A stretch of 64,000 bases of DNA. Source: Holophagales bacterium. GTDB taxonomy: Bacteria; Acidobacteriota; Thermoanaerobaculia; Multivoradales; Multivoraceae. The notes under the pieces are model-generated. The model was not told where the DNA came from. It did no database searches and was given only the letters and a program-made list of their open reading frames with translations. Positions 10,128 through 19,029 of the stretch are shown in pieces. The stretch lies in NCBI GenBank assembly GCA_009845425.1, contig VXZQ01000002.1, positions 124,001-188,000 on the forward strand, in the 5' to 3' direction. The translations under genes were made by a program, and so were the position numbers. The number at the start of each line of letters is the position of its first letter. Positions within the stretch are counted from its first letter, which is position 1.

Positions 10128-10298
10128 GATTCGCCCTTCAAGAGGAAGAGACGCGAGAGATCGCGTCCGCGCGAGAGAGGCGAGTACCTTCGCCGGACTA
10201 CGCCTACATCCTCGTCATCTACGCGCCGACCAGCCCGCTACCAGACCTTGAGTCGACTGGGATGGACCTCAAGCCTCGTCCCGAAAGCCGCCCAACTT
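10128..10298. other. Intergenic junction between aldehyde dehydrogenase and accessory island
   Basis: These 171 bases separate two convergent genes. They contain a perfect stem-loop, ACGCGA-gaga-TCGCGT (10151-10166), and a smaller one, GGCGA/TCGCC (10179-10194). Neither is followed by a T-tract, so a terminator role is only possible. I see no integrase site, tRNA fragment or obvious direct repeat matching the other island edge at 23.2-23.4 kb. Confidence 0.4.
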
Positions 10299-11585
10299 TC
10301 AGAGTGCATTCACGTCCCATTGCGATAGTCCCGGCACCAAGAACACCTCGGAGCCGCCGACCATCGTTGCCACCACTGTGCGACCACCCTCGGCTTGCGC
10401 GAATCGCTCTTCGCCGCCCGAACCGCGTCGGACGTTCAGCACGCGCAACCGCTGCCCTAACTTCAACGCAAACGGCCAGTTTGTCCCTCGCAGCAAGACC
10501 CTGTCGCCAGATTCTAGGTCGCGACCCGACTCAATAGTCCCATCCCAGCTCCCTGGGCCATTACGGCCGGTAAGTCTGATCTGCAGGTCCACAAAATCGC
10601 CACCCACCTCATCCGTGTCCGCTACATTCTTCGAGTTCCATGCCCAGTAGTCCTCGCACAGTTGCCGCACCGGACAGTACGTGCAGTTCTCCTGGCTCGG
10701 CCGCGCCCCCGGGGGCTCTTCGGCCAAGCTGGCCATGGCCTCAGTGGTTCTCTCCCGAAGCGTCGCCTCCAACTCCTTTAGCTCCCCTCGGCTCGGGCTC
10801 GGAATCTCGCGATCCTCGCCCCCATATGAGACAATCAGCCTACTCGCTAATCGCTCATCTGGATTACGAACGCGATCCCTGAACCACAACAACGCGTACA
10901 CGCGCAACTGCAGCCCGTGCCCGGCGGACGGCGAGCCTGTCTTAAAGTCACGGATTTCACATGTGTCCTTGTCAATCGTGATCAAATCCGCGACACCCCG
11001 CCAACCGAGTTCAGCCGACCTTAGCCCGACCTCCGAATAGACTCCTTCGCGGAGCCGCTTCCTTGAAGCAGGCTCACTCGACCCGGCGGGTCCTCTCCGC
11101 GCAGGCACGCGAGGCACAAGGTGAGTGCGCGCCACAAGCCTCTGGACACTTAGGCGCATGCTAGGAACACGGAACCCTAGCTGCTGCCGAACCGCGTTCA
11201 TGGCCGATCGCGCCCGCGGGCTATCCTCGTATTCTCGCAGCACTTGTGTAGTGGCCGCGCCGACTACAGCAGTGTAGCCACCGAGCTCCCTTAGGGCGTC
11301 GACTGTGCTCTCGTCGGACAGCGAACGGCAGCCCCGTTCCGCTAGCGCCGAAACAACCCGCTGCACGCTCCGATGAACAACCGTTCCCTCAAGAGTCGGC
11401 CACTGTATCGCTCTTGGGTAGCCCTGACGACGCCACACGTCAGGGTACTCGCCGCGGCTCAGCGCCCACCGAGCAGGACAACGCTCCACCTCCAACAGGG
11501 TTGAGATCGACATCCAGTCCGGAGCGGCAGGCCAACTCGCCGGACCCGCCACCACCCAAAAGGACGACTCCTTCTTGCCTAACAC
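10299..11585 (-). CDS. PD-(D/E)XK nuclease with Cas4/AddB-type cysteine cluster
   Basis: The 428-aa protein carries a RecB/Cas4-type nuclease core. GTVVHR (68-73) is the upstream histidine motif, GWRGVADLI has Asp200, EIRDFKTG has Asp213/Lys215, and Gln226/Tyr230 follow as in the RecB QxxxY motif. One cysteine at 36 (ERCPARW) and three at 301, 304 and 310 (CTYCPVRQLC) match the Fe-S cluster arrangement of Cas4 and AddB. The last ~80 residues are beta-rich and may be an OB-like fold. It is expected to cut or resect DNA in the cytosol. GTG at 11585 overlaps the helicase TAG by one base; an internal ATG at 11513 just before the first cysteine motif is an alternative. It is the last gene of the island operon, and I know of no such gene as a standard Druantia component. 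Confidence 0.82.
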   Translation of the reverse strand: MLGKKESSFWVVAGPASWPAAPDWMSISTLLEVERCPARWALSRGEYPDVWRRQGYPRAIQWPTLEGTVVHRSVQRVVSALAERGCRSLSDESTVDALRELGGYTAVVGAATTQVLREYEDSPRARSAMNAVRQQLGFRVPSMRLSVQRLVARTHLVPRVPARRGPAGSSEPASRKRLREGVYSEVGLRSAELGWRGVADLITIDKDTCEIRDFKTGSPSAGHGLQLRVYALLWFRDRVRNPDERLASRLIVSYGGEDREIPSPSRGELKELEATLRERTTEAMASLAEEPPGARPSQENCTYCPVRQLCEDYWAWNSKNVADTDEVGGDFVDLQIRLTGRNGPGSWDGTIESGRDLESGDRVLLRGTNWPFALKLGQRLRVLNVRRGSGGEERFAQAEGGRTVVATMVGGSEVFLVPGLSQWDVNAL

Positions 11586-14500
11586 TAGCTCTGCCTGATC
11601 CCCGCAAGAACGTATCTACTCGCAGCCGGTAGATTCCGCCGTATCGCCATCTCGTCAACAAGCATCACGGGAAGGGACGCACAGAACTCCCTAACCTCCC
11701 GCAGAGCCGGGTCGGATGGATAGTCAGGCGTCAGTGGGCCATGGGACGCAACGATCAGTCCCTCACCGCCTTGAGGCTCTACGTAGATCGGAGCCACAAC
11801 CTCGCCAAGTCCAGGGAGGCGCAGAGTGTAACTCCGATGAACCCGTACGCCTTTCAGGTCGTGACGGCAGAGATCCTCGAACAGAAGCTCCTCAGACGCC
11901 GCGACCCGATCCGGATCTACCTCCACGTTCCCTCCCCGAAGGAGGGACCTCATGAGGCTAGCACCAACGTGCCTATCGAGGAGGTCATGTTCGAACTTGT
12001 TCTTGTAGCTGCGCAGACAAACGTAGCAGGACCGATCGCAGTCTTCCCGGCAATTCTCCAAGAGCCGCAAGGCATCCTCGAAGAGCACCAAACCCAGCTG
12101 GCCTACTTGTCTAGAGAAGCCAGCTCCGCCCGGCAAAGTGTCGTAGAGAAAGATCTCCGCCTCCCGGCCTTCGCGCCCAGCCGGCGTGAGAGCCGGTCTG
12201 TACTCAGCCTGCAGTTCGCTAGGTTCCAACTGTAGTCGCTCACACGCCGCCTTCCCCACCGCTTCACAAGCGCTGCGCAACGCCACATCTGTCGCAAGTA
12301 ATCCCGGTATGAGCCTCAGAGGAGGGTCTACTCTAAGGGAGATAAGAAGCACGTCGCTGATGAAGTCGGTGCCCAAGACCATACCCTTCGTAGCTCTGCC
12401 ACCTCGACAGGTCTGCGTTCTCAAGTCAGGGTAGGGCTTCTCGTGGGCCCCAGCAACTACGCCTCCAGGTATTGCGGTGGGCTCAATAAGGCCGCACCTA
12501 GTGCAGTAGGTGTAGCCTTCATGTCTCGGACCTCGATTCGTCACTAGGAGATGCTGCCGCGTAGCATGGACTCTGATGTTCTCACTGAGAACCATCCAAT
12601 CATCCTGGCCGGCGGGAGTGGGCATCTTCAACTTGGCTCGCGTCGCGTAGCTTCGCGCCGGTTGGTCATCCGGCGACGTTCCTTCTTCTTTCTGGACGGG
12701 ATGTGCAAATCCTGGCGGCCGAAGCCAGTTCCGGCTCGGACCTAGTGTTCCGAGCCCTCCGCAAGCATCACAGTCTTCAGTTTCTCCTCGCTCGCCTTCT
12801 TCAAGTGACTTCGTCATCGCGTACCGGCACTCGCTGCACTCGTAGTAGAGTCTCCGCTCCTGCCAAGCAAGATACAGATCCCTACGCATCGACGAGTAGA
12901 TCGCGCCCGAGGTCCATAGCTTATTGGCGATCCAGACGTCCTTCCCGGGGGCGTATTGCGTTAGCGCTACGGAAAGCCCTTGAGACGACGTGAAGCGAAA
13001 CGCCGGCCGGTAGTAGGAGGATTGATCCGGGTCGAAGACGTGGAAAGTCGCTACATCAGTCGGGAACGCGTACTTAGGTAGCACGCCCCTGTAGAAGAGC
13101 CGATCAAGGAGATTCTCCGAGGCGGGATCCTTCCCCGAATGCTCCTCTCCTTCCTCCGCTGGGAGTTCGAACTCTGGCTCCGGGGTTTCCTCTGCGGAGT
13201 GGGCAGGACCCTGATCCCTCTCGCCTTCGGTGCTGCAGCCTAGCGGGCGGTGCTCAATAGCGTCGTCGATCAGCCCTAACGTCGTCTCCACGAGCCCATC
13301 GAGAATCCCCCGCCGTTCCTTGGTATCGATCTCCTTCGGTAACCATTGGCTCACTTCCTCCCTGAGCAAAGCCTCGTTGGAGCGCAACCAGCGGTCGAGA
13401 TCGTACCGGTTAAGGACCTCCTCTGGATTCTTGAACTGTGCAAGAGTGCCCAGAACCGAAAACACGTGCGGCTGAGCTTCAGGGTCAATCTCTGGCAACC
13501 TATCATGGTGATAGCGTTGCAGTAGGTAAGCAGTAACATGACGGCGGGCAATCTCGGCATTGTCTAGAGTCAGCTTAGGGTCATCGACCTCGCCTCGGAC
13601 CATCTGATCCGGGGACGTGAAGTAGTGTTCGTCATGAGAATCAGCGTTACCAAATGCTGTGACTGTAGCTAGAGCACTCCCGCGTCTACCGGCCCGACCC
13701 GCTCGCTGCTGATAGTTGGCACGACTAGGGGGCATGTTGCGAAGCGACACGCCCGATAGGCTCCCTATGTCTATGCCGACTTCCATGGTCGTCGTACAAG
13801 ACAGAACATCAATCGCCGGGCGCTCACGGCCCTTTTCGTCGGGCCCTAGCGCGACATCCTGAAAGAGGAGTTCATGCTCCTCAGCCTTGGAGAAGACTTC
13901 GCCAGCCTGAGCTGTGTTGAGTTGAGCCGTATGCTCGGCGGCTATGAGGGCCATCGGGGATGTGGGTGGGACACGCAGAGCCTCGATTGTGCTGGCACGG
14001 TAGTACCCCTTCCGTGCTACGAACACGGGGTCCGAGTCCGGGTCAACCTTCGAGACATCCTGACCGCAGTTGACACACGCTGAGCGGCCTGGGAACGGCC
14101 TCTGTGTAGACCGGCAGGACTGGCAATAGGCCCACTCTCCCCCAACCTTGAGTGATACTTCTGCGCCCTTCAGACGGTACCTTCCAGGCGCCATCCGTTC
14201 GGCAAACAGACGCAGAAGCCGAGGTACCCACGTGCGATCGAACACCGACCTGGCCTTCCTTTCGGCCAAGAACCGGTGCATTTCGCCGAACTTCCCCGAG
14301 GCCGGGCGCACCACCCTCTGTCTCCACCAAGCCGGGGGCATGCCTGTGAGCCAGACGCCGTATCGGCTCCAACAACGAAGCCACAGGCGGACGAGAGCTA
14401 GTTTCTCCTCTTCTGTCTCAGCAAAGCCAGGTATGGGCTCTAGAGCCAATAGATCCGGCACATGCACTCTACGCTCCACGAGCGACGCTAGGGCCAGTGA

Positions 14501-17131
14501 CTCCAAGCCATAGTAGCGATCGACAAGCGAGCTCAGAATCGCCCGAAGCAGGGACTCCGGTGGATCGGATGTTCTCAGGACCAATCCCAGTATTGCGGAT
14601 TCGTGTCCCAGAGCTCCACTCTGGATTGCGTCCTCCACTCGTCTCTCGTCGTCAAAGCTCTCTCCCTCCTTCAACTCCGGGCGGAGGCGGACACCCATCG
14701 TCGCAGCCGCTATCAGCACTCCAAGGTACACATGGTCCAAGGAGAGTAAGTCCTCAATCGCTGAAACACCGGCGAGGCACTGGTGGCCTCCCACGATAAG
14801 AGGGCGAAGTGCATCCTGGTTGGAGTACTTCTGGATGTTCGGCGCGAGACGGGCGGCCATCTGCCGAGAATCAGAGAACATCAGGACCTTTCTGCCACGC
14901 AGCGGCGCCATCCTCGTGGCTTCCACCGGGTTCGGCGGCTGGACCTGAATCTGCTTCGCGATGAGCGCTTGGAATGGCTGGTCGCCCTTTGTCTGATGGT
15001 CCTGAACGGACGAACGGCCAAACCCGGACGTCTGACCGCACACTGCACAAGGCCGAAACTCCCCAGCCGACGAAGCTCCGTCGACCCCTTGCTCTGGTAC
15101 CTCAAACCGATTGGCCGGCAAAAAAACCTGCCGGTTTCGCTCGCCCAGGACACTCGGATTCAGGCGACCAGTCACGAGGTCGTACTCAGCAAGCTCGACG
15201 CGCTCCCGGAACACAGGCTCTTCAAGAAGCAGGTCCAGCGGCGAAAGCTCCTCGAGTCGACCCGAGAGTGTCCGAAAGGCGCCACCCGGTTCCGACCAAA
15301 GAAAGTGGGGCTCTTCCACATCTGCGGTGTAGGCGCGGCCGTACGCAGTTCCGCAGTGTCGGCAGGTGTACAACTCCAGCACTCGCGCACCGCAATCGCA
15401 CCTGTCTCGAGGCTGGCTGAACAGCCTTCCCCCCGGCCCACCCCGCTCCGCGCCTGCCAGGCTGCGGCATTGCGGATCCATACACAGCCAGAGTCCGGCC
15501 AGGCCCCGATAGAAGGCATGCACTCGACACGGGAGGAGGCCCGGCTCGTCTGGGGTCTTCCTCGCCAAGCTGCCGAGAGCAATGAGTTTCGTGACTGCCC
15601 GGTCCGCTATCGCGGCTTCCACGCCGTCAAAGAGCACGTCGCCTAGCGAGTCCACAGGCTGCGCTTCTCTCATCGACTCGTTGATGAGCTTCGCCATCGG
15701 CCCAAAACACTCAAGTGCTTCATACAGGCTCGCTTGAACACTCCGGCGAGCCTCAACTCCGCGGTACTTCAAGAATGGCGCAACATGCGACAGCTTCTGC
15801 TCTTCCATGTCCGCCTCATAGAACCGGTCCAAGTCGACTGCGTCGAGCGCCTTCGCATCCTCTACTGCCCCTCTAGCAGCGCCACTGCGGCGTAGAAGCT
15901 TCCCCCGTACGGCCCTAAACTCAGCCTCCTCCTTTCCCGTCAACCCGGCACCGAAGCTCACCGCGTCACATGGATCCTGGAAACTGGCGCTCGTACAGAT
16001 AACCTGAAGTCGGTCAGCAGGGATCCCCAAGCGCATTCTCAAGCGCCGTATGAGTAGAGCCACTTCGGCACCCGCAGCACCCCTGTAGAGGTGTGCCTCG
16101 TCAACTACGAGCAAGAATCGCTCCTCGCGGTTACGCGCCAGCCACTCACGCGTCCGATCAAAAATGGGCCGCTCAAGAGGCCTCATGAGCATGTATTCAA
16201 GCATCGAGTAGTTCGTCACGAGTACATCGGGAGGGGCCTCCTGGACTTCATGCCGAGTGATCAACTCGGGATCCTCCGGGAGCGTTACGCAGCGCCTGAA
16301 TGCCCCAGTCCTCGCGTCTCTCCACCGTGAGCCTTTACTCCCGTACCAAGCCAAGAGGTCGGGCTTCGCCGGCCACTTGCCCCGTCTCCGTAACTCCCTC
16401 ACGAGCGTCGCTGCAGCTGCCTGATCGGTACCTGGCTCACCGCGGGACAGCGCCAGATTCTTCACATAGTACTTGCCTATCGCAGCCAGGCGTTCTTGGT
16501 CCTCTGCCACGCTCCGCACACCAGGATACAGCGTCCGGCTCGTGTATCTCGCGAATCTCGCGGGCCTCCCGGACCAGGCCATGAATCGATCAACGATACG
16601 GGGATCACCGAACAAGAGGCGCAGGCGTCCAAGCTGATCGTTCACGAGCGCGTTCATCGGATACAACACCATCGCGCGTACGGCCGGCGAAGTACCGAAT
16701 CCCGTCCGTCGATGTTCCGCCTCGCGAGCGAGCTTGCCAAGTATGGGCAGGAGGAAGCACTCCGTCTTGCCCGACCCAGTACCAGTCATCACGACCAGAC
16801 TCTTCTCATCCTCCAAAGCCAGCTTCGTAGAGAGTGCTTGATGCTGATACGGCGGATCGTGGATCAGAAGCGGCAACTCCTCCGTCGCCGTTGAGACAGC
16901 AGAGAACACCTCTAAGGCTGCCGGATGCAGTCCGATACGCTTCCAAGCTAGGGGCGACTCGTAGCGTGGCGTGCTCTCAAGGTACGGGCGTTGATGAATC
17001 ACACCCAGCTCCGCTAGGAGGCGTTGACGCTGCTCTACGAGTACACTGTGACTCAGGTGATAGCTGGCCTCTATGTAGTCCTGTAGCGCCTGCCGGAGTT
17101 GCGCGATGGTCTGCCCGATGGTCAATGTCAT
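11585..17131 (-). CDS. druE: DruE-like giant DEAD/DEAH helicase with DUF1998
   Basis: The 1,848-aa protein is a superfamily-2 helicase. Its N-terminus (LRQALQDYIEASYHLS, QRPYLESTPRY) matches my recollection of DruE-type helicases. Walker A is GTGSGKTE (~117-124), Walker B is DEAH (~344-347), motif III TSASF follows, and motif VI QQRAGRAGRRG is near 1141. Between and after the lobes lie several CxxC pairs (CDCG, CRHCG, CAVCG, CQSC/CVNCG, CSEC/CDAC, CTRCG). The last ~160 residues hold the DUF1998 cysteine motif CREDCDRSCYVCLRSYKN. It would be the ATP-driven motor of an anti-phage complex. ATG at 17131 has a good ribosome site (GAGAAGGA, ~8 nt upstream); the frame is open to 17233 but that would overlap the upstream gene. 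Confidence 0.85.
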   Translation of the reverse strand: MTLTIGQTIAQLRQALQDYIEASYHLSHSVLVEQRQRLLAELGVIHQRPYLESTPRYESPLAWKRIGLHPAALEVFSAVSTATEELPLLIHDPPYQHQALSTKLALEDEKSLVVMTGTGSGKTECFLLPILGKLAREAEHRRTGFGTSPAVRAMVLYPMNALVNDQLGRLRLLFGDPRIVDRFMAWSGRPARFARYTSRTLYPGVRSVAEDQERLAAIGKYYVKNLALSRGEPGTDQAAAATLVRELRRRGKWPAKPDLLAWYGSKGSRWRDARTGAFRRCVTLPEDPELITRHEVQEAPPDVLVTNYSMLEYMLMRPLERPIFDRTREWLARNREERFLLVVDEAHLYRGAAGAEVALLIRRLRMRLGIPADRLQVICTSASFQDPCDAVSFGAGLTGKEEAEFRAVRGKLLRRSGAARGAVEDAKALDAVDLDRFYEADMEEQKLSHVAPFLKYRGVEARRSVQASLYEALECFGPMAKLINESMREAQPVDSLGDVLFDGVEAAIADRAVTKLIALGSLARKTPDEPGLLPCRVHAFYRGLAGLWLCMDPQCRSLAGAERGGPGGRLFSQPRDRCDCGARVLELYTCRHCGTAYGRAYTADVEEPHFLWSEPGGAFRTLSGRLEELSPLDLLLEEPVFRERVELAEYDLVTGRLNPSVLGERNRQVFLPANRFEVPEQGVDGASSAGEFRPCAVCGQTSGFGRSSVQDHQTKGDQPFQALIAKQIQVQPPNPVEATRMAPLRGRKVLMFSDSRQMAARLAPNIQKYSNQDALRPLIVGGHQCLAGVSAIEDLLSLDHVYLGVLIAAATMGVRLRPELKEGESFDDERRVEDAIQSGALGHESAILGLVLRTSDPPESLLRAILSSLVDRYYGLESLALASLVERRVHVPDLLALEPIPGFAETEEEKLALVRLWLRCWSRYGVWLTGMPPAWWRQRVVRPASGKFGEMHRFLAERKARSVFDRTWVPRLLRLFAERMAPGRYRLKGAEVSLKVGGEWAYCQSCRSTQRPFPGRSACVNCGQDVSKVDPDSDPVFVARKGYYRASTIEALRVPPTSPMALIAAEHTAQLNTAQAGEVFSKAEEHELLFQDVALGPDEKGRERPAIDVLSCTTTMEVGIDIGSLSGVSLRNMPPSRANYQQRAGRAGRRGSALATVTAFGNADSHDEHYFTSPDQMVRGEVDDPKLTLDNAEIARRHVTAYLLQRYHHDRLPEIDPEAQPHVFSVLGTLAQFKNPEEVLNRYDLDRWLRSNEALLREEVSQWLPKEIDTKERRGILDGLVETTLGLIDDAIEHRPLGCSTEGERDQGPAHSAEETPEPEFELPAEEGEEHSGKDPASENLLDRLFYRGVLPKYAFPTDVATFHVFDPDQSSYYRPAFRFTSSQGLSVALTQYAPGKDVWIANKLWTSGAIYSSMRRDLYLAWQERRLYYECSECRYAMTKSLEEGERGETEDCDACGGLGTLGPSRNWLRPPGFAHPVQKEEGTSPDDQPARSYATRAKLKMPTPAGQDDWMVLSENIRVHATRQHLLVTNRGPRHEGYTYCTRCGLIEPTAIPGGVVAGAHEKPYPDLRTQTCRGGRATKGMVLGTDFISDVLLISLRVDPPLRLIPGLLATDVALRSACEAVGKAACERLQLEPSELQAEYRPALTPAGREGREAEIFLYDTLPGGAGFSRQVGQLGLVLFEDALRLLENCREDCDRSCYVCLRSYKNKFEHDLLDRHVGASLMRSLLRGGNVEVDPDRVAASEELLFEDLCRHDLKGVRVHRSYTLRLPGLGEVVAPIYVEPQGGEGLIVASHGPLTPDYPSDPALREVREFCASLPVMLVDEMAIRRNLPAASRYVLAGIRQS

Positions 17132-17174
17132 TGGCTCGTCCTTCTCACTACTCTCGCCGAACCCCGAACTTGAC

Positions 17175-17939
17175 TCAGCGTAGGTGCCGCGGTGCGGGAA
17201 CGTCGTCGCACCTCCGCGCCGCTTCCCTTTCAAGGGCCGCCCAGTAGACGAGGTATAGCTGGAGTAGCTCTGTTGGGCGCATCACCCTCAGGCCCCAACG
17301 CCTCAGTCGGCCGCGGTGCTCCCAGAACGTCGCGCAGTCTGTGGTCAGCACTGCGGGGATGTTCGCCATCAACGCAGTGGCCGCAACTAATCGATCTCCC
17401 TGGTCCGGAAGAAAAGAGAGAGGGCCATGGGCCCCGTAGACTTCTTCGGGAGAACTCACATTCAGCGCTTGGAGAATCAACGGTGAAACACGGCCTGAAT
17501 CCGAAGGGAACAGCAGTCCATGTGCTAGTCCCGCGTAGTACTCACGGCACCAATCCTCCTGGTGACCACGGAAGAACCCAATCAACTCCCTAAGGCGATG
17601 ACCTAGCGGCCCGCTTGCTTGCGCCGCCTCTCTCTGGCTGGAGACGCAGACCAGCCAGGGATACGAGCCCCGATGCTCGAACGGCTTGTATAGAGTGCCG
17701 AGGTCCACGAGGTCGTTCGCATGCCTATCGCCGTATCTGTCTTTGAGCCGCGCAACAGCTGCAGCATCCCATACGGGAGGCGCCTCCGCCTCGATTCGCC
17801 GATCTACCCAGTCAAGGTTCTGGACCACACAAGTGCCCAGAAGCTGAGGTTCGGGCGGCCGCAGCCCGCACTCAACGAAGTTCAACCTGCGCAACGGGTC
17901 ATTCTCATCCAGTTTCTCTTCCAAGTTCTTTGGTGCCAT
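17175..17939 (-). CDS. PIN-domain-like protein of the Druantia-like operon
   Basis: The 254-aa protein has no family I can name with certainty. Its C-terminal half reads like a PIN nuclease core: GDRLVAATALMANIPAVLTTD (Asp182 and Asp201), then TFWEHRGRLRRWGLRVMRPTEL, matching the D...A...LTTD...F...G..V..P pattern of PIN domains. An upstream acidic position may be in QNLDWVDRR (Asp43/Asp46). If active it would be a Mg-dependent RNase or DNase. ATG at 17937-17939 is chosen because the longer frame (to 18275) overlaps the preceding gene; it is preceded by GAAGAGTGAG. It lies 19 nt after the 356-aa gene and 43 nt before druE. Confidence 0.55.
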   Translation of the reverse strand: MAPKNLEEKLDENDPLRRLNFVECGLRPPEPQLLGTCVVQNLDWVDRRIEAEAPPVWDAAAVARLKDRYGDRHANDLVDLGTLYKPFEHRGSYPWLVCVSSQREAAQASGPLGHRLRELIGFFRGHQEDWCREYYAGLAHGLLFPSDSGRVSPLILQALNVSSPEEVYGAHGPLSFLPDQGDRLVAATALMANIPAVLTTDCATFWEHRGRLRRWGLRVMRPTELLQLYLVYWAALEREAARRCDDVPAPRHLR

Positions 17940-17958
17940 GGCAAGTCTCACTCTTCTT

Positions 17959-19029
17959 CTACCTATCGCTGAGCCAAAGCTCTTCACGAGCGAACCGTAC
18001 TTCTTCGCGAACTTCAGCAACCGGCAGGCGGTAGGCAAAAAGGCACCCGGAGCGGGACACAGGCTCACCGACCGAACACCAGCGCCTCTGGGCCCACATA
18101 GGAACCGGCGAAAACAACTCGAGGATCTGAGCCCCTTGTGAACTCGGGACCACTCTAAAGCGCTGAGGTCGCCCACGTTCGGCGTCGATCGCCATCTGGA
18201 GGCGCCAGGCCTCATCGCAACCACGCCAGCGGCTTCCATGTCTTGGAAGGTCGAAAAGCCGTTCGGACGCCCCATTCTTCAGTTCCACATAGCACCACAA
18301 ATCCGCTCCGTAGGCCTGCGGACGTCGGGCAACAAATCGTCCGGACCTCCCACCGGGATCGGTCCAACGTCTTGGGTAGAAGCCCACAGGCCGCACGGGA
18401 TCTAGGACTAGTAGGCCAGGGACATCGCGTGACGGTCGCTCAACGCCTAGGAGGCGGTCCAATCGGGCCAAGTGACGCGCGGAAGACTCCGAAGACGGTG
18501 CCCTTAGCCACAGCTCAGAGGGCAACTCTAGTAGGCCAAGATCACGAAGCTCGGGACCCACGCGCTCGCCTTCGGCCACCGCGAGACGCCGCACGTGTCT
18601 CACATACTCGACCCGAGCCTGCAAGGCTGGGGGCAACGTCCAAGTCAGCCCCGTCGCCTCGCCCAACAGGAGCGCCGAACCACTTTCTCGCTCCACAAAG
18701 CTAGCAGGCGCAATATGTAGCAGCGGCGGCGACCCGTTCCCACCGGGCCCTCCCAGTTCGCCATGCTCAAGTAAGTCGCCATAGCCGATCACGGCCTCGA
18801 GCGTTTCCTCGACCAGCCCCCGGAAGGCTTCTCTATCGTCAGATAAGCCCACTAGGGGTCGCATGACGCCACGGACCAGAGTCGCGCCGGTAGAAGGGCC
18901 CGAGAACCATGCTAGTCGTCGAAGTGCAGCGGAAATCGCCTCTACGGACCTAAGGTCAAACAAGGCTGGATCGAGACCGAGTTCTGCCACCTTCCGGGCA
19001 TGCAGCTCTCGGGCGGTCAGGCGTCTCAT
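17959..19029 (-). CDS. Uncharacterised 356-aa protein of the Druantia-like operon
   Basis: I do not recognise a named domain. Visible landmarks are LLELPSELWLRAP, VPGLLVLDPVRPVGFYPRRW, a block FVARRPQAYGADLWCYVELKNG, RGCDEAWRLQMAIDAERG and SVGEPV. The YVEL-K pattern after ADLW faintly recalls a nuclease-like or restriction-type core, but the spacing does not let me claim it. No signal peptide or membrane segment is seen. The start is set at the ATG whose first bases overlap the TGA of the 964-aa gene (ATGA, 19026-19029); a longer start at 19041 is possible. Tight coupling to both neighbours argues it is a structural part of the same defence complex. Confidence 0.6.
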   Translation of the reverse strand: MRRLTARELHARKVAELGLDPALFDLRSVEAISAALRRLAWFSGPSTGATLVRGVMRPLVGLSDDREAFRGLVEETLEAVIGYGDLLEHGELGGPGGNGSPPLLHIAPASFVERESGSALLLGEATGLTWTLPPALQARVEYVRHVRRLAVAEGERVGPELRDLGLLELPSELWLRAPSSESSARHLARLDRLLGVERPSRDVPGLLVLDPVRPVGFYPRRWTDPGGRSGRFVARRPQAYGADLWCYVELKNGASERLFDLPRHGSRWRGCDEAWRLQMAIDAERGRPQRFRVVPSSQGAQILELFSPVPMWAQRRWCSVGEPVSRSGCLFAYRLPVAEVREEVRFAREELWLSDR

